In this document: in pieces, positions 1-9,838 of the stretch | How positions within the stretch are numbered: the first letter of the stretch is position 1 | Layout: every line of letters begins with the position of its first letter | Position numbers and translations under genes: made by a program | NCBI RefSeq assembly: GCF_900095725.1 | Contig: NZ_FMMP01000028.1 | Location: 1-64,000 of the forward strand | DNA length: 64,000 nucleotides | Direction: 5' to 3' | DNA from: Cellulosilyticum sp. I15G10I2 | GTDB lineage: Bacteria; Bacillota; Clostridia; Lachnospirales; Cellulosilyticaceae | Notes under the pieces: model-generated | What the model was told of the DNA's origin: nothing | The model's database searches: none | The model's input: the letters and a program-made list of their open reading frames with translations, nothing else

Positions 1-402
<402 letters not shown>

Positions 403-450
403 AAGTTTGTCCAACAACATTTAAGTTGCATTTGACTTAATTACTTGTAC

Positions 451-462
451 TTTTAAAGAACA
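451..462 (-). promoter_or_regulatory. boxA-like antitermination site in the rRNA leader
   Basis: The minus strand reads TGTTCTTTAAAA, close to the boxA elements found in rRNA leaders of other Firmicutes, about 50 nt upstream of the mature 16S end. A related ACTTTGAAAA string lies near 541-552. The call rests on sequence similarity and position only. Confidence 0.45.
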
Positions 463-620
463 TCGCTATTCTTTAAGCACTTGATTCGAACTTTGTATAA
501 AGTTCTTTTGAATCGACTGGTTTTATGGTTACTATTCTATTTTCAAAGTTCATTGAATTATGCAATATCAAGACTTTACGTCCCTTTGCTTGATGCCGTT
601 AACTAGTAGCGACTTTTACT

Positions 621-648
621 ATTATACATGATTTTTGACACAAGTCAA
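621..648 (-). promoter_or_regulatory. rRNA operon promoter
   Basis: On the minus strand there is a TTGACT -35 (643-648), a 16-bp spacer and a perfect TATAAT -10 (621-626). It lies about 215 bp upstream of the 16S 5' end, as expected for a clostridial rRNA promoter. Only this one strong match was found in the spacer, so a second rRNA promoter cannot be confirmed. Confidence 0.8.
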
Positions 649-964
649 CACCTTTTTTTAAAAATCTTTTTATTTTTTTCTTATAGCCTTAGATACATTC
701 ATTAATATATGTCATTTCTCTAAAATTATACATAATTATTTAATACTTACTAGGTTACTCATCATGGCCTCTGTCGGAACACGTATCCATCATAATCTTG
801 TACTGGATATCAAAAGTTGAAAAAACTATATACCGCTCTCCCCTTATAAAACCTACCATTACAAACGTAATCCCTCCATGGTATTTCCTGCTATTTTGAA
901 ATAATCTTGCATTTTTTCATCGTGATAACATTAAGATGCAGATATTTTCCTCATTCCATAAAAC
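649..964. other. AT-rich spacer between the rRNA promoter and the HAD gene
   Basis: About 300 bp without a convincing gene. I see no intrinsic terminator for the HAD gene that ends at 965 and no clear second rRNA promoter. A TATAAT-like string on the minus strand near 730 has no good -35 partner. Confidence 0.5.
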
Positions 965-1780
965 TCAGACACTAGGCAAGATATGGGTGATGACTTCAAA
1001 AATAGCATCCTCATCATTGCTTACAGTTAATAAATCTGCAGAATTTTTCGCACCTTCTGAAGCATTACGAGTAGCAATTCCTACTGTAGCCATTTTTATC
1101 ATTTCAATATCGTTATCATAGTCTCCTATGGCTATAACCTTTTTATTCTGTGCCCCTGTAAGTTTAATAAGCTCTTTTAAAGCTGTTCCTTTTGACACCC
1201 CAAACGGCAGGATTTCAAGGTATGTCGGTACTGAGAATACTGTATGGATTACACCTTCTTCTAGTGTGCTTTTTAAATATGTATCACACTCTACTAGTTC
1301 TTCATGAATCCCATTTAAGATAATTTTCATCCATTCTTTATGTAAAATACTTTCGATATCTGATAATTTAAATGCTTGTTTTTCTGCCAATACTACTGGA
1401 TCTACTCTTTTATCATGATTAACAATATAGATTGTTTCTGTTGTAAAAACTTGAATACATAACGTACTATACTGTTCTAAAATCCATTTTATAACATCAA
1501 CTATTTTATCTTTATTTAAAAAACTGCAAGCTATAAATGCTTTCTTACCAAGATCATAAATTGCGCCGCCATTATAAAGTATACAAGCCTTATTAATACT
1601 TAATCCGTCTAAATAAGGCAATACATTTTGAACAGTTCTGCCTGTTGCTATAGTAAACTCTCCTCCTTGTGAAATGAAATCACGAATTGCCTCTTTATTT
1701 TTTTTTGAAATAGCTTTATTTGTTGTAATAAGTGTCCCATCTAAATCACTAATAAATAAAATGTCTTCATATTTTTTCAA
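965..1780 (-). CDS. Cof-type HAD-IIB phosphatase
   Basis: A 271-residue cytoplasmic hydrolase of the haloacid dehalogenase superfamily, Cof/YidA-like subfamily. Members usually dephosphorylate sugar phosphates or cofactor phosphates. Motif I (DLDGT) is at residues 12-16, and the acidic Mg-binding motif GDYDND is near 219-224. The length and the large cap between the motifs fit HAD-IIB. The start is a TTG with GGAGAG six bases upstream; the only nearby upstream ATG runs straight into a stop. The gene is last after the two-component system and ABC transporter, 28 bp behind the regulator, which fits hydrolysis of a phosphorylated compound imported by that system. The substrate cannot be read from sequence. 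Confidence 0.88.
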   Translation of the reverse strand: MKKYEDILFISDLDGTLITTNKAISKKNKEAIRDFISQGGEFTIATGRTVQNVLPYLDGLSINKACILYNGGAIYDLGKKAFIACSFLNKDKIVDVIKWILEQYSTLCIQVFTTETIYIVNHDKRVDPVVLAEKQAFKLSDIESILHKEWMKIILNGIHEELVECDTYLKSTLEEGVIHTVFSVPTYLEILPFGVSKGTALKELIKLTGAQNKKVIAIGDYDNDIEMIKMATVGIATRNASEGAKNSADLLTVSNDEDAIFEVITHILPSV

Positions 1781-1808
1781 ATCATTCTCTCCAATCTATT
1801 ATAATTTT

Positions 1809-2612
1809 TTAACCTTTATAGATAATAAAACTACTGTTTCTAATAAATTCTGTAGGTGAATTTTGTGTATACTTTTTAAATACATTGCAAAAATGCTTAT
1901 ATTCACTAAATCCTGTTAAATCTGAAACCTCATAAACACGGTAATTACCTGTATGTAAAAACTCAATAGCTTTTTGTATACGATATTTATTAAGCACCTC
2001 TAAAAACGTTTGAGATGTTTCTTCTTTAAATTTCCTGCTCAAGTAACTGGCGCTTACATTTAATGTCTCAGCGATTAATTCTATACTGACTTTCTTATTA
2101 TAGTTTTCTTTTATTTGATTAATTGCTTCTATAACATAATAATTATATTGAGTGTTTGATTGAATATAAATATCTATGTCTATAAGATCAATAGCCTTTT
2201 TATCTTTTGTGCGTTCAATAATTTCATTATAAGCACGCTTTTCTTGGATTTCCTTTTTTAACTTCTGAATCACTTCAAAAAGCATCTCTTCATCCACAGG
2301 TTTTAAAAGGTATTCACATACTTGTAAATTGATAGCCTTTTGAGCATACTCAAACTCTGAATAACTAGTTAAAATAATACTTCTAAACGTATATATCTCT
2401 TTTGCCTTCTCAATCATTTCAATCCCGTTCATCTTCGGCATAATAATATCTGTTATGACAATATCTGGATTAAGTTTTTGGATTTTTTCAAGCCCCTCTT
2501 CACCGTTACAGGCTTCATCAATTACTAAACACCCCATTGCTATCCAGTCGATAGTATGTATAAATCCTTTTCTTATCATATCTTCATCTTCAACGACCAA
2601 TACTCTCAGCAT
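1809..2612 (-). CDS. Response regulator, YesN/AraC type
   Basis: A transcriptional response regulator. The N-terminal receiver domain has the acidic pair ED at 8-9 and the likely phospho-acceptor D55 (context VITDIIMP). A linker follows, then an AraC-type double helix-turn-helix over about the last 100 residues. The chosen ATG at 2612 has AGAGGTGAG just upstream; a GTG at 2621 in the same frame lies inside that binding site and is less likely. It overlaps the end of the kinase gene by about 23 bp, so the two are translationally coupled. It presumably activates the neighbouring transporter operon. Confidence 0.9.
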   Translation of the reverse strand: MLRVLVVEDEDMIRKGFIHTIDWIAMGCLVIDEACNGEEGLEKIQKLNPDIVITDIIMPKMNGIEMIEKAKEIYTFRSIILTSYSEFEYAQKAINLQVCEYLLKPVDEEMLFEVIQKLKKEIQEKRAYNEIIERTKDKKAIDLIDIDIYIQSNTQYNYYVIEAINQIKENYNKKVSIELIAETLNVSASYLSRKFKEETSQTFLEVLNKYRIQKAIEFLHTGNYRVYEVSDLTGFSEYKHFCNVFKKYTQNSPTEFIRNSSFIIYKG

Positions 2613-4320
2613 AACACTCACCTCTTTTATTGATAGGCAATATGATTCTTACAACTGTTCCTTCAAACTTTTCACTTCTAATATCAATGCCGTAATCTTC
2701 TCCATACATAAGTTTTACTCTTCTATGTACATTATACAGTCCAATATGCGAACTATTGTTTGTTGTTCCATTTAATATAGCTTTAATATGATTGAGATGC
2801 TCCTCCTCCATTCCTATCCCATCATCAAATATGACTATAATGAGTCTCTCTTCAACAAAACATACTTTAATTCTTATCTCAAGCGTATCTCTGCTTTCAA
2901 AACCATACTTAATGGCATTTTCAATGATTGGTTGAATAATTAGTTTAGGAACTATACAATTTTCAGTTCCCTCCTCAACACTCATAGTATAAGTAAAACG
3001 ATTAGAAAACCGGTTTTTTTGTATCTGTAAATAATTTTTAGTGTATTCTAGATCCTCATTTATAGTTACATCACTAATATTACTACTAATGCTATAACGA
3101 AGTAACGTTGAAAGATTAACAATCATTTTACTGGCTGCCCCTGGATCCATTTTAGCCATATATTTAATGTGTTCTAATGTATTAAATAAGAAGTGGGGAT
3201 TAAACTGTGACTCAAGTTGTTTAATTTCGGACATGATAGTCTGCCTTACTCTTTCTTCATTTGTAATAATGAGATTTTTAATACTGGCAAGCATCATATT
3301 ATAAGATTCACCAATAATTTCAAACTCATCATAGGACTTTATATCAAGTATTACGTCTAAATTCCCTTGTTGCACTTCTTTAAATGCATCTACAATTCTA
3401 TCTATAATACGAGTTTTTTCAAAAGCTATTTTTTTAGCGATTATAAATATAGCTAAAATGAGCATTGCAAATACTAAAATGAAAAATAATCCTACCCAAG
3501 TAAATACTGATAACAAACTGCCTAAGGGATTTATCGCATATATTGCAAGTCTATTTTGTAATATATGTTTTCTTAAAATATAATATTTATTTTTTTCCAC
3601 TTTAGCATAGCCAATAGTATTTCTAAAATCTGGCTTTAATTTATCTAAAAAATTGCTATACACAGATGTAGTTGCTAAAAAAATATTATCATACCTATCC
3701 GTAACTACTATTTGACTTACAGAATTTCCTATGGATTTGATAAATTCTTCTCCGTATAAAACAAAAACAATATACCCTTTTATTACTTCTTGATTTATAA
3801 TAGCTCTTCCGATAATAAGTTCAGTTACCTTTATATTATCCTTATAAACTTTGTTACATTCAAAAACAACATCATAAGGATTTTGTTTCATCCGCTTAAT
3901 GATACCCCATGAAATATTATTGTCTTTCGTTACAAAACTAGGTATATTTTGCCTGCTTCCTACTAACATATCCGTGCTAGAATCAAAGATATAAAAATCT
4001 ACCTTTTCTTTAATCTTATTAGTAAAAGAATAAAGTTCTTGATAAACATTAGTCTTTTGCTCAATATTATCTAATGACTTATAAAAATCGCCGCTTACGG
4101 CTATCTCATCTGTTTTATCAATAACTAATGATATAGTTTGCTCAAGTTCATAAGATATGTGGTCTATATTTTCCTTAGTTCGATAAATAATAGCATTATT
4201 CCAGATAAAAAACACTGCTAAATAACTCACAAAAGTAATAATTACAATAGGAATAAGGGCATAAACCACAAAAGTCTTCCTGATATCATTTCTAAAATCA
4301 TTTCGTCTTTGATTGTTCAT
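2590..4320 (-). CDS. Sensor histidine kinase, YesM type
   Basis: A 576-residue membrane kinase. It has an N-terminal membrane helix (about 15-42), an extracytoplasmic sensor region of about 220 residues, a second helix (about 275-300) and a HAMP linker. The His_kinase motif NPHFLFNTLEHIKYM carries the phospho-accepting His. A HATPase domain follows with N-box NAIKYG and G-box DDGIGM. The RBS GAGGTGAGG precedes the ATG. YesM/YesN pairs commonly control adjacent carbohydrate or sugar-phosphate uptake genes, and the next genes upstream are an ABC transporter. Its solute-binding protein may also pass a signal to this kinase, as in staphylococcal HptRSA; that is inference. Confidence 0.92.
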   Translation of the reverse strand: MNNQRRNDFRNDIRKTFVVYALIPIVIITFVSYLAVFFIWNNAIIYRTKENIDHISYELEQTISLVIDKTDEIAVSGDFYKSLDNIEQKTNVYQELYSFTNKIKEKVDFYIFDSSTDMLVGSRQNIPSFVTKDNNISWGIIKRMKQNPYDVVFECNKVYKDNIKVTELIIGRAIINQEVIKGYIVFVLYGEEFIKSIGNSVSQIVVTDRYDNIFLATTSVYSNFLDKLKPDFRNTIGYAKVEKNKYYILRKHILQNRLAIYAINPLGSLLSVFTWVGLFFILVFAMLILAIFIIAKKIAFEKTRIIDRIVDAFKEVQQGNLDVILDIKSYDEFEIIGESYNMMLASIKNLIITNEERVRQTIMSEIKQLESQFNPHFLFNTLEHIKYMAKMDPGAASKMIVNLSTLLRYSISSNISDVTINEDLEYTKNYLQIQKNRFSNRFTYTMSVEEGTENCIVPKLIIQPIIENAIKYGFESRDTLEIRIKVCFVEERLIIVIFDDGIGMEEEHLNHIKAILNGTTNNSSHIGLYNVHRRVKLMYGEDYGIDIRSEKFEGTVVRIILPINKRGECYAESIGR

Positions 4321-4378
4321 ACCCTCACCTCATCTTATAAACTTTATTATATTATCTATGATTGCTTGTTTTTCATCT

Positions 4379-6034
4379 CTAAAGGCTAATTTCTTTGTTT
4401 CTTGAGAGCTTAAAGAAGATAACGAGCGAAATAACAGTCGTTAGTGTTAAAATGGTTGAAAGAGCCGCTGCCGTCCCATAGCTTGCACGGATAACCTCTG
4501 TATATATGGAAACTGACATCGTCTTAGTATTTCCAGTATACAGTATAATAGATGCACTTAGTTCATTAATAACCGTAATCCAACTTAGGATCGCCCCTGC
4601 CAAAACACCTGGCAGCATCATAACAGCTGTTACTTTAAAAAAAGTTCTGAGCGGCGAACACCCTAGACTTATAGAGGCTTCTTCCATGCTCGGACTGATT
4701 TGGTAAAGTATCGCCGCACTCGAGCGAAGTGTATAAGGTAAACGTCGTATAACATAAGCAATAATAATAATTAAAAAGCTTCCACTTAAAAGCACAGGCT
4801 TCTTATTAAATGCAAGAAGCAGTGTAATCCCAAGTACAGATCCTGGTATAATATACGGAAACATTGTTGTTGAATCAATAATTGAGGTTAATATGTTTTT
4901 TCTTCTTGTGGAGATATACGCAATAAACATACCCAATATAATGATAATAATAATTGCTATTAAACCGTATAAGTAGGTATTGGTAATAGCCTTCCCAAGA
5001 TTTTTAAACACCATTTGATAGCTTTTTATTGAGAAACCTGCTACGAACATAGAACCCTTCGTCTTTAAAAATGAAGTATAAATAACAGTCAGCTGTGGTA
5101 TAATCGCTAAAAATACAATGCTATAAATAAACGCATGTATAAATAGTGATTTTATTCCTGATATTTCTCTAGCTTGTATAGGTCTTAGGGAACTCATTGT
5201 AAATGACTTTCTATTCACCAAATACTTTTGTGCAATAAATAAAAGTGCAGTTATTAAAACCATTATAGTCGCCATCGCGGCTGCAAAATTAGCTTGCCCT
5301 CCTACCTCACTTATAAACTCTGAATATATAAGTACGGGCATTACGTTGTAGCCTTCTCCAATAAGCATCGGTGTTCCAAAGTCTGCAAGAGCATTCATAA
5401 ACACCAGCAGTGAACCTGCTAATATAGTTGGCAATATCAAAGGTAATATAACAGTTATAACTTTTTTATAAGAATTACACCCCAAACTTTCTGCTGCTTC
5501 ACTTAAAGATACATCTATCTTCTTTAAAGCACCTGATACATATAGGTAAATAAAAGGATATAGCTTTAATGTAAAAACGAGTAATATGCCTCCAAAACCA
5601 TAAACCGACGGCATTTGAAAACCAAATAAGTTAGAAAAAAACTTTGTTAACACACCACTTCTGCCACCTAATAGTATCCATGAATAGGCTCCAATAAAAG
5701 GGGGTGAAAGCATAGATATAATAACCAGAATCTCTACTACTGCTTTCCCTTTTATTTTATAACTCGTCATAAAATAAGCCAGCGGTGCACCTATTGCTAT
5801 TGCTAATAAGGTTACACAAATTGTTACACTAAAACTATTTAACATAGATTGATAATAGTATTTTTTTTGAAAAAACTTTATAAAATTATCTAAAGTAAGT
5901 GTTCCTGTTAATGGATCTTTAAAGGCACTTATGAATAATGATAATAAGGGATAAATTAAAAACAATGCAAAAAGCCCCATAATAATTAATGTTATAATAT
6001 TCCAAAAGTCAAGTTTAAACTTATTTTTATTCAT
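4379..6034 (-). CDS. ABC transporter permease, iron(III)/AfuB-type double permease
   Basis: About 551 residues with roughly 12 membrane helices arranged as two fused permease halves, as in FbpB/AfuB/SfuB. Each half has an EAA loop that contacts the ATPase: EAAESLGC in the first and EEASISLGCSP in the second. The ATG at 6034 has GAGGAGG nine bases upstream and overlaps the end of the ATPase gene by 8 bp. A TTG 18 bases further upstream lies within that binding site. The family is often annotated as ferric iron transport, but several members carry phosphorylated sugars or phosphonates. The local kinase and phosphatase favour such a substrate. Confidence 0.9.
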   Translation of the reverse strand: MNKNKFKLDFWNIITLIIMGLFALFLIYPLLSLFISAFKDPLTGTLTLDNFIKFFQKKYYYQSMLNSFSVTICVTLLAIAIGAPLAYFMTSYKIKGKAVVEILVIISMLSPPFIGAYSWILLGGRSGVLTKFFSNLFGFQMPSVYGFGGILLVFTLKLYPFIYLYVSGALKKIDVSLSEAAESLGCNSYKKVITVILPLILPTILAGSLLVFMNALADFGTPMLIGEGYNVMPVLIYSEFISEVGGQANFAAAMATIMVLITALLFIAQKYLVNRKSFTMSSLRPIQAREISGIKSLFIHAFIYSIVFLAIIPQLTVIYTSFLKTKGSMFVAGFSIKSYQMVFKNLGKAITNTYLYGLIAIIIIIILGMFIAYISTRRKNILTSIIDSTTMFPYIIPGSVLGITLLLAFNKKPVLLSGSFLIIIIAYVIRRLPYTLRSSAAILYQISPSMEEASISLGCSPLRTFFKVTAVMMLPGVLAGAILSWITVINELSASIILYTGNTKTMSVSIYTEVIRASYGTAAALSTILTLTTVISLVIFFKLSRNKEISL

Positions 6035-7148
6035 ACTCAGGGGCCTCCTCAATTAGATTTTTTAACCCATCCTCAGTAAAAATATTTATCTTACTTGGAT
6101 TAGGCCTTAATCTTATCTGCTCTCCCACCTCATAAGTTCTTTGTGCATGCCCTATATCTTGCGAAAATTCTATGCTTGGCTGCCCCGGAAGCAGCATCTC
6201 TTCATCAAATTCTACTTCATAATTAACATACTTGCCTAAGAAAGTTCTGCTTTTAATTTTAACCGCTAACCCTTGTTCACTTATTGAAAACTCTTCTGGT
6301 CTTACTGAAATAACAACAGGTATTTCCTCTTTATCTCTATGTAGTAGATTATTCATCTTAATCTTATAGCTATTTTCAAATGTTATTTCAGCCTCTCCTC
6401 CATTATTAAACAGCCTTCCTCTAAATAGATTTGAGTGACCTATAAAAGTAGATACAAAAACATTGGATGGACGAATATAAATCTGGTGTGGCTTTCCTAT
6501 TTGTTGAATAACCCCATCTTTCATAACAGCTATCCTATCTGAAATAGCAAGTGCTTCTTCCTGATCGTGGGTAACATAAACTGTTGTAATACCTACTTCT
6601 TTTTGAATATCTCTTATAGCGCTACGCATCTCAACTCTTAGTTTTGCATCTAAGTTAGACAATGGTTCATCCATAAGCAAGACACTTGGATGAATAACAA
6701 TAGATCTTGCTAGAGCAACCCGTTGTTGTTGTCCACCCGATAGTTTTTCAGGCAATCTATCTTGATAACCTTCAATTTTTACAACTTTTAGGATCCTATC
6801 AACTTTTTCATTCATTTCTGATTTTTTAATCTTTCTTAATTTTAAGCCATATTCTATGTTCTGTCTAACTGTAAGATGTGGAAAAATAGCATAATTTTGA
6901 AACACCATACCAATATTGCGTTTATGAGCAGGAATACTATTAATTATCGTATCACCAAATTTTATATTTCCACCTTCAATACTATTAAAACCGGCTATCA
7001 TTCTAAGCAGAGTTGTTTTTCCACATCCTGATGGCCCAAGTAGTGTGAAAAACTCACCATTCTCTATTTGAACTGATAAATCAGGTATTACTGTAATATC
7101 TCCATATCTTTTAATTACATTTTCTACATTTATCGCCACACTCATCAT
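6027..7148 (-). CDS. ABC transporter ATP-binding protein, FbpC/PotA type
   Basis: A 373-residue ATPase that energises the adjacent double permease. The sequence shows Walker A GPSGCGKTT, signature LSGGQQQR, Walker B with LLMDEP, and the H-loop region VTHDQEEA. A C-terminal TOBE-like regulatory domain covers about residues 270-360. AGGAGG precedes two adjacent ATG codons; the second (7145) has slightly better spacing. It is separated from the solute-binding gene upstream by an intercistronic hairpin and overlaps the permease by 8 bp. Confidence 0.92.
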   Translation of the reverse strand: MMSVAINVENVIKRYGDITVIPDLSVQIENGEFFTLLGPSGCGKTTLLRMIAGFNSIEGGNIKFGDTIINSIPAHKRNIGMVFQNYAIFPHLTVRQNIEYGLKLRKIKKSEMNEKVDRILKVVKIEGYQDRLPEKLSGGQQQRVALARSIVIHPSVLLMDEPLSNLDAKLRVEMRSAIRDIQKEVGITTVYVTHDQEEALAISDRIAVMKDGVIQQIGKPHQIYIRPSNVFVSTFIGHSNLFRGRLFNNGGEAEITFENSYKIKMNNLLHRDKEEIPVVISVRPEEFSISEQGLAVKIKSRTFLGKYVNYEVEFDEEMLLPGQPSIEFSQDIGHAQRTYEVGEQIRLRPNPSKINIFTEDGLKNLIEEAPEYE

Positions 7149-7167
7149 ACTTCCTCCTTATAAAATG

Positions 7168-7197
7168 AACCCACAACAAAAGTTGTTGTTGTGGGTT
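7168..7197 (-). terminator. Intercistronic hairpin between solute-binding protein and ATPase genes
   Basis: A 12-bp perfect stem, AACCCACAACAA paired with TTGTTGTGGGTT, around a 6-nt loop. There is only a weak T-rich stretch after it in the direction of transcription. Such hairpins often stabilise or partly terminate transcripts so that the binding protein is made in excess. Confidence 0.6.
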
Positions 7198-7223
7198 TAA
7201 AATATTATTTTTTACTTCACATA

Positions 7224-8306
7224 CTATTGTGCACTTGTAAATATATCTTTAAATCTATCTAGCCATTCTTGCTTCTTAGCAATAACAACTTCTTGATCAT
7301 CGTATATTAAGTTAATTTCTTCTATCTTTTTTAACCCATTAGGTGGTGCAACATCTTTTCTTACCGAGCGCCTGTTAAGTTGTTCAATAATAATTGTCTG
7401 AGCATCTTTCCCTGTGATAAAATCTATAAATTTCTTCGCATTTTCTAAGTTTTTAGCTTCTTTTATAATATAAACGCCGTCTGCTTTAGAAATAACCCCT
7501 TCTTTCATGTAAACAAGTTCTACAGGAGCGCCATCTGCTACATATTTGGCACCACCTTCTTCAAAGGTAAGTCCAACAGCATACTCTCCATCTGCTACCC
7601 CCTTATATACCGCCGAAGAGCCGCTAAGCAACTTACCATCAAGATTTTTACATAGTTTTTCTACGTAGTCCCATCCTTGTTCTGGTTCTCCATTTCCCAT
7701 TGCATATAACATATTAATAAGATGTTCAAAAGACGAGGATGATTTAGAAGGATCACAATGTGCGATCTTTCCCTTTAGGGCTGGATTTAAGAGATCTTCA
7801 TAGCCTTCGATCTTAATGTCACCTATTAAATTTTTATTAACCATAATAACACTTGGTATATCTGTAAATCTTGTTAAAGATCCCTCTGTATTTTTCATAT
7901 TATCAAGTACATACTCTTCATTAATAGACTGATAATCTTCGAAAAGATCCTTTTTAGGTTCCATTGTTGATAAAGAACCACCCCAAAAGATATCTCCAAG
8001 CGCATTACCTTGCTCCGCCTCTACTCTTTTTAAAAGTTCTCCTGTTCCCGCTGCTACTACTTCTACCGAAACACCTGTTTGTGTTTCGAACTCACTAACA
8101 AGCGGATTAATAAATTCAAGAGGATGCGGGCAGTACACAACAAGATTCTTTGAGCCTGTATCCCCCCCTTTGTCTTGTGCCACTGCTTTTGTCTCTTTTT
8201 CTGTAGATGTTGATGTTGTCGATGTGTTTGTTTGTTTACTACTACAGCCTGTAAATGCTGTTGATAAAACCATAGCTGCTAAAAAAGCCGAAAATATTTT
8301 TTTCAT
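7224..8306 (-). CDS. ABC transporter solute-binding lipoprotein, iron(III)/AfuA type
   Basis: About 360 residues. It has an N-terminal lipoprotein signal peptide with lipobox TAFTGC followed by a Ser/Thr-rich tether, then a type 2 periplasmic-binding fold of the Fbp/AfuA family. The ATG at 8306 is chosen because GGGGG lies at normal distance; the ATG two codons earlier is too close to it. It is the first gene of the transporter operon. I do not see the paired Tyr-Tyr iron ligand typical of many FbpA proteins near the C terminus, so iron is not certain. Relatives such as AfuA and HptA bind hexose phosphates. Confidence 0.88.
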   Translation of the reverse strand: MKKIFSAFLAAMVLSTAFTGCSSKQTNTSTTSTSTEKETKAVAQDKGGDTGSKNLVVYCPHPLEFINPLVSEFETQTGVSVEVVAAGTGELLKRVEAEQGNALGDIFWGGSLSTMEPKKDLFEDYQSINEEYVLDNMKNTEGSLTRFTDIPSVIMVNKNLIGDIKIEGYEDLLNPALKGKIAHCDPSKSSSSFEHLINMLYAMGNGEPEQGWDYVEKLCKNLDGKLLSGSSAVYKGVADGEYAVGLTFEEGGAKYVADGAPVELVYMKEGVISKADGVYIIKEAKNLENAKKFIDFITGKDAQTIIIEQLNRRSVRKDVAPPNGLKKIEEINLIYDDQEVVIAKKQEWLDRFKDIFTSAQ

Positions 8307-8443
8307 GTACATTCCCCCATTTTTTAATAGATTTGCTAGTTACTAGATACCATAAGTTATCTTAACTCAATATTAAAGGTTTATCTGTATTTCCTCAATC
8401 CGAAAAAACTATTAAAATATACTAAAAAATGAACTATACAAAA

Positions 8444-8480
8444 AAATACAGCCTATGATTTTGAATCATAAGCTGTATTT
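8444..8480 (-). terminator. Intrinsic terminator of the isocitrate dehydrogenase gene
   Basis: A 17-base near-perfect stem (AAATACAGCCTATGATT with its mate) around a TTG loop. It is followed on the minus strand by a run of seven T. It lies about 90 bp past the stop codon, with repeat A in between. Confidence 0.85.
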
Positions 8481-8495
8481 CTATATTCTATTTAT

Positions 8496-8567
8496 TCATT
8501 TTTACACCCATTGCTTGTGATACTGTCACAAATGAAAATTTGAAAGTGTTTTTCTTTCAACTTTTAT
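8496..8567. repeat. Dispersed two-hairpin repeat, family A, copy 1
   Basis: About 72 bp with two small inverted repeats in tandem: TTGTGA-tactg-TCACAA, and TTGAAAG-loop-CTTTCAA. A copy of roughly 85% identity in the same orientation lies at 58350-58420. Here it is directly downstream of the icd stop codon and before the terminator. It is not part of a gene. Confidence 0.7.
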
Positions 8568-8570
8568 ATC

Positions 8571-9707
8571 TTATAAATTCTCAATTACGCAGTTCGCAAA
8601 CTCTGCGCCTGTTGCCCCATCACTTCTTCCTGTCATTTTAACAGTATCATTTGCAGTTTTGAGTGCATTTAATACTTGATCAGCTTTTTGTGGATAGCCA
8701 ATGTGACGAAGCAGGAGTTCTGCAGCTTTAATCATACTTGCTGGATTTGCATAAATTTGTCGTCCAGTTTCAAGCATTCTTGGCGCACTCCCATGAATTG
8801 CTTCAAACATCGAATATCTATTGCCAACGTTAGCACTTCCAGCAGTACCTACGCCACCTTGTATCTGTGCAGCTTCATCCGTAATAATGTCTCCGTATAA
8901 GTTTGGAAGTACAAATACTTCATACTGACTTCTAACCTTTTCATTAATAAGGTTTGCTGAAATGATATCTACAAACCAGTCATCTACTTGAATCTCTGGG
9001 TAGTCTTTAGCTACGTCATAGCAAATTTCTAAGAATTTACCATCTGTTTTTTTAAGAATATTAGCCTTTGTAATAATTGCTACGCTCTTTTTACCATTGT
9101 TGCGGGCAAAATCAAAAGCCGCTTTCGCAATTCTTCTTGTCCCTTGAGTTGTTATTACCTTAAAATCAAAAGACATATCTTCATCAATAGCAATACCTTT
9201 GCTTCCAAGTGCATATTCACCCTCTGTATTTTCACGGAAGAAAGTCCAGTCAATCCCTTCTTCTGGTACAGCTACAGGCCTTACGTTAGCAAATAAATCA
9301 AGTTCACGTCTCATTGCAACGTTTGCACTTTCAATATTAGGACCATCACCTTTGCTTGGTGTTGTTGTAGGCCCTTTAAGAATAACATGACAAGCTTTTA
9401 TTTCTGCAAGTACATCATCTGGAATTGCTTTATTAACTGCTATACGATTTTCTATAGTAAGACCCTCTATTTGTCTAAATTCAATTTTTCCGCTTTCAAC
9501 ATCTTCTTTAAGTACTGCACGAAGTACTCTTTCTGCTTCTGCTGTAATAGCTGGGCCTATACCATCTCCGCCACAGCATCCAATAATGATTTTATCAAGC
9601 TTCGCGTAATCAACAACCTCTGTATCCTCTTTCATTCTTGCAACGCGAGCAAGTTGCTCTTCCACTACTTTAGTAAAATGCTCTTTAGCAGCTTGTATTT
9701 TATCCAT
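8571..9707 (-). CDS. icd: Isocitrate dehydrogenase, NAD(P)-dependent, isopropylmalate dehydrogenase family
   Basis: A 378-residue beta-decarboxylating dehydrogenase converting isocitrate to 2-oxoglutarate. The signatures include GGDGIGPAI near 45-53, the substrate loop region GPNIESANVAMRRELDLFANVRP, the catalytic Tyr context FFRENTEGEYALG, and the conserved acidic metal-binding segment NLYGDIITDEAAQ. The short form with an approximately 40-residue N-terminal extension is seen in clostridial NAD-type enzymes. Isopropylmalate dehydrogenase is the main alternative, but the citrate-synthase-like neighbour argues for isocitrate. The RBS is AGGAGG before the ATG. It follows the citrate synthase gene by 131 bp. 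Confidence 0.85.
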   Translation of the reverse strand: MDKIQAAKEHFTKVVEEQLARVARMKEDTEVVDYAKLDKIIIGCCGGDGIGPAITAEAERVLRAVLKEDVESGKIEFRQIEGLTIENRIAVNKAIPDDVLAEIKACHVILKGPTTTPSKGDGPNIESANVAMRRELDLFANVRPVAVPEEGIDWTFFRENTEGEYALGSKGIAIDEDMSFDFKVITTQGTRRIAKAAFDFARNNGKKSVAIITKANILKKTDGKFLEICYDVAKDYPEIQVDDWFVDIISANLINEKVRSQYEVFVLPNLYGDIITDEAAQIQGGVGTAGSANVGNRYSMFEAIHGSAPRMLETGRQIYANPASMIKAAELLLRHIGYPQKADQVLNALKTANDTVKMTGRSDGATGAEFANCVIENL

Positions 9708-9838
9708 CTCACTAACCTCCTGATCTATTCTCTTAGTATTTTAGAATCCGCTAATATTATACCAAACTTTATACTATATTGTCCAATTTGTCCCAATTCT
9801 ATTTCAATCTGCTTCGATATCTTAATATAAATAAATTA

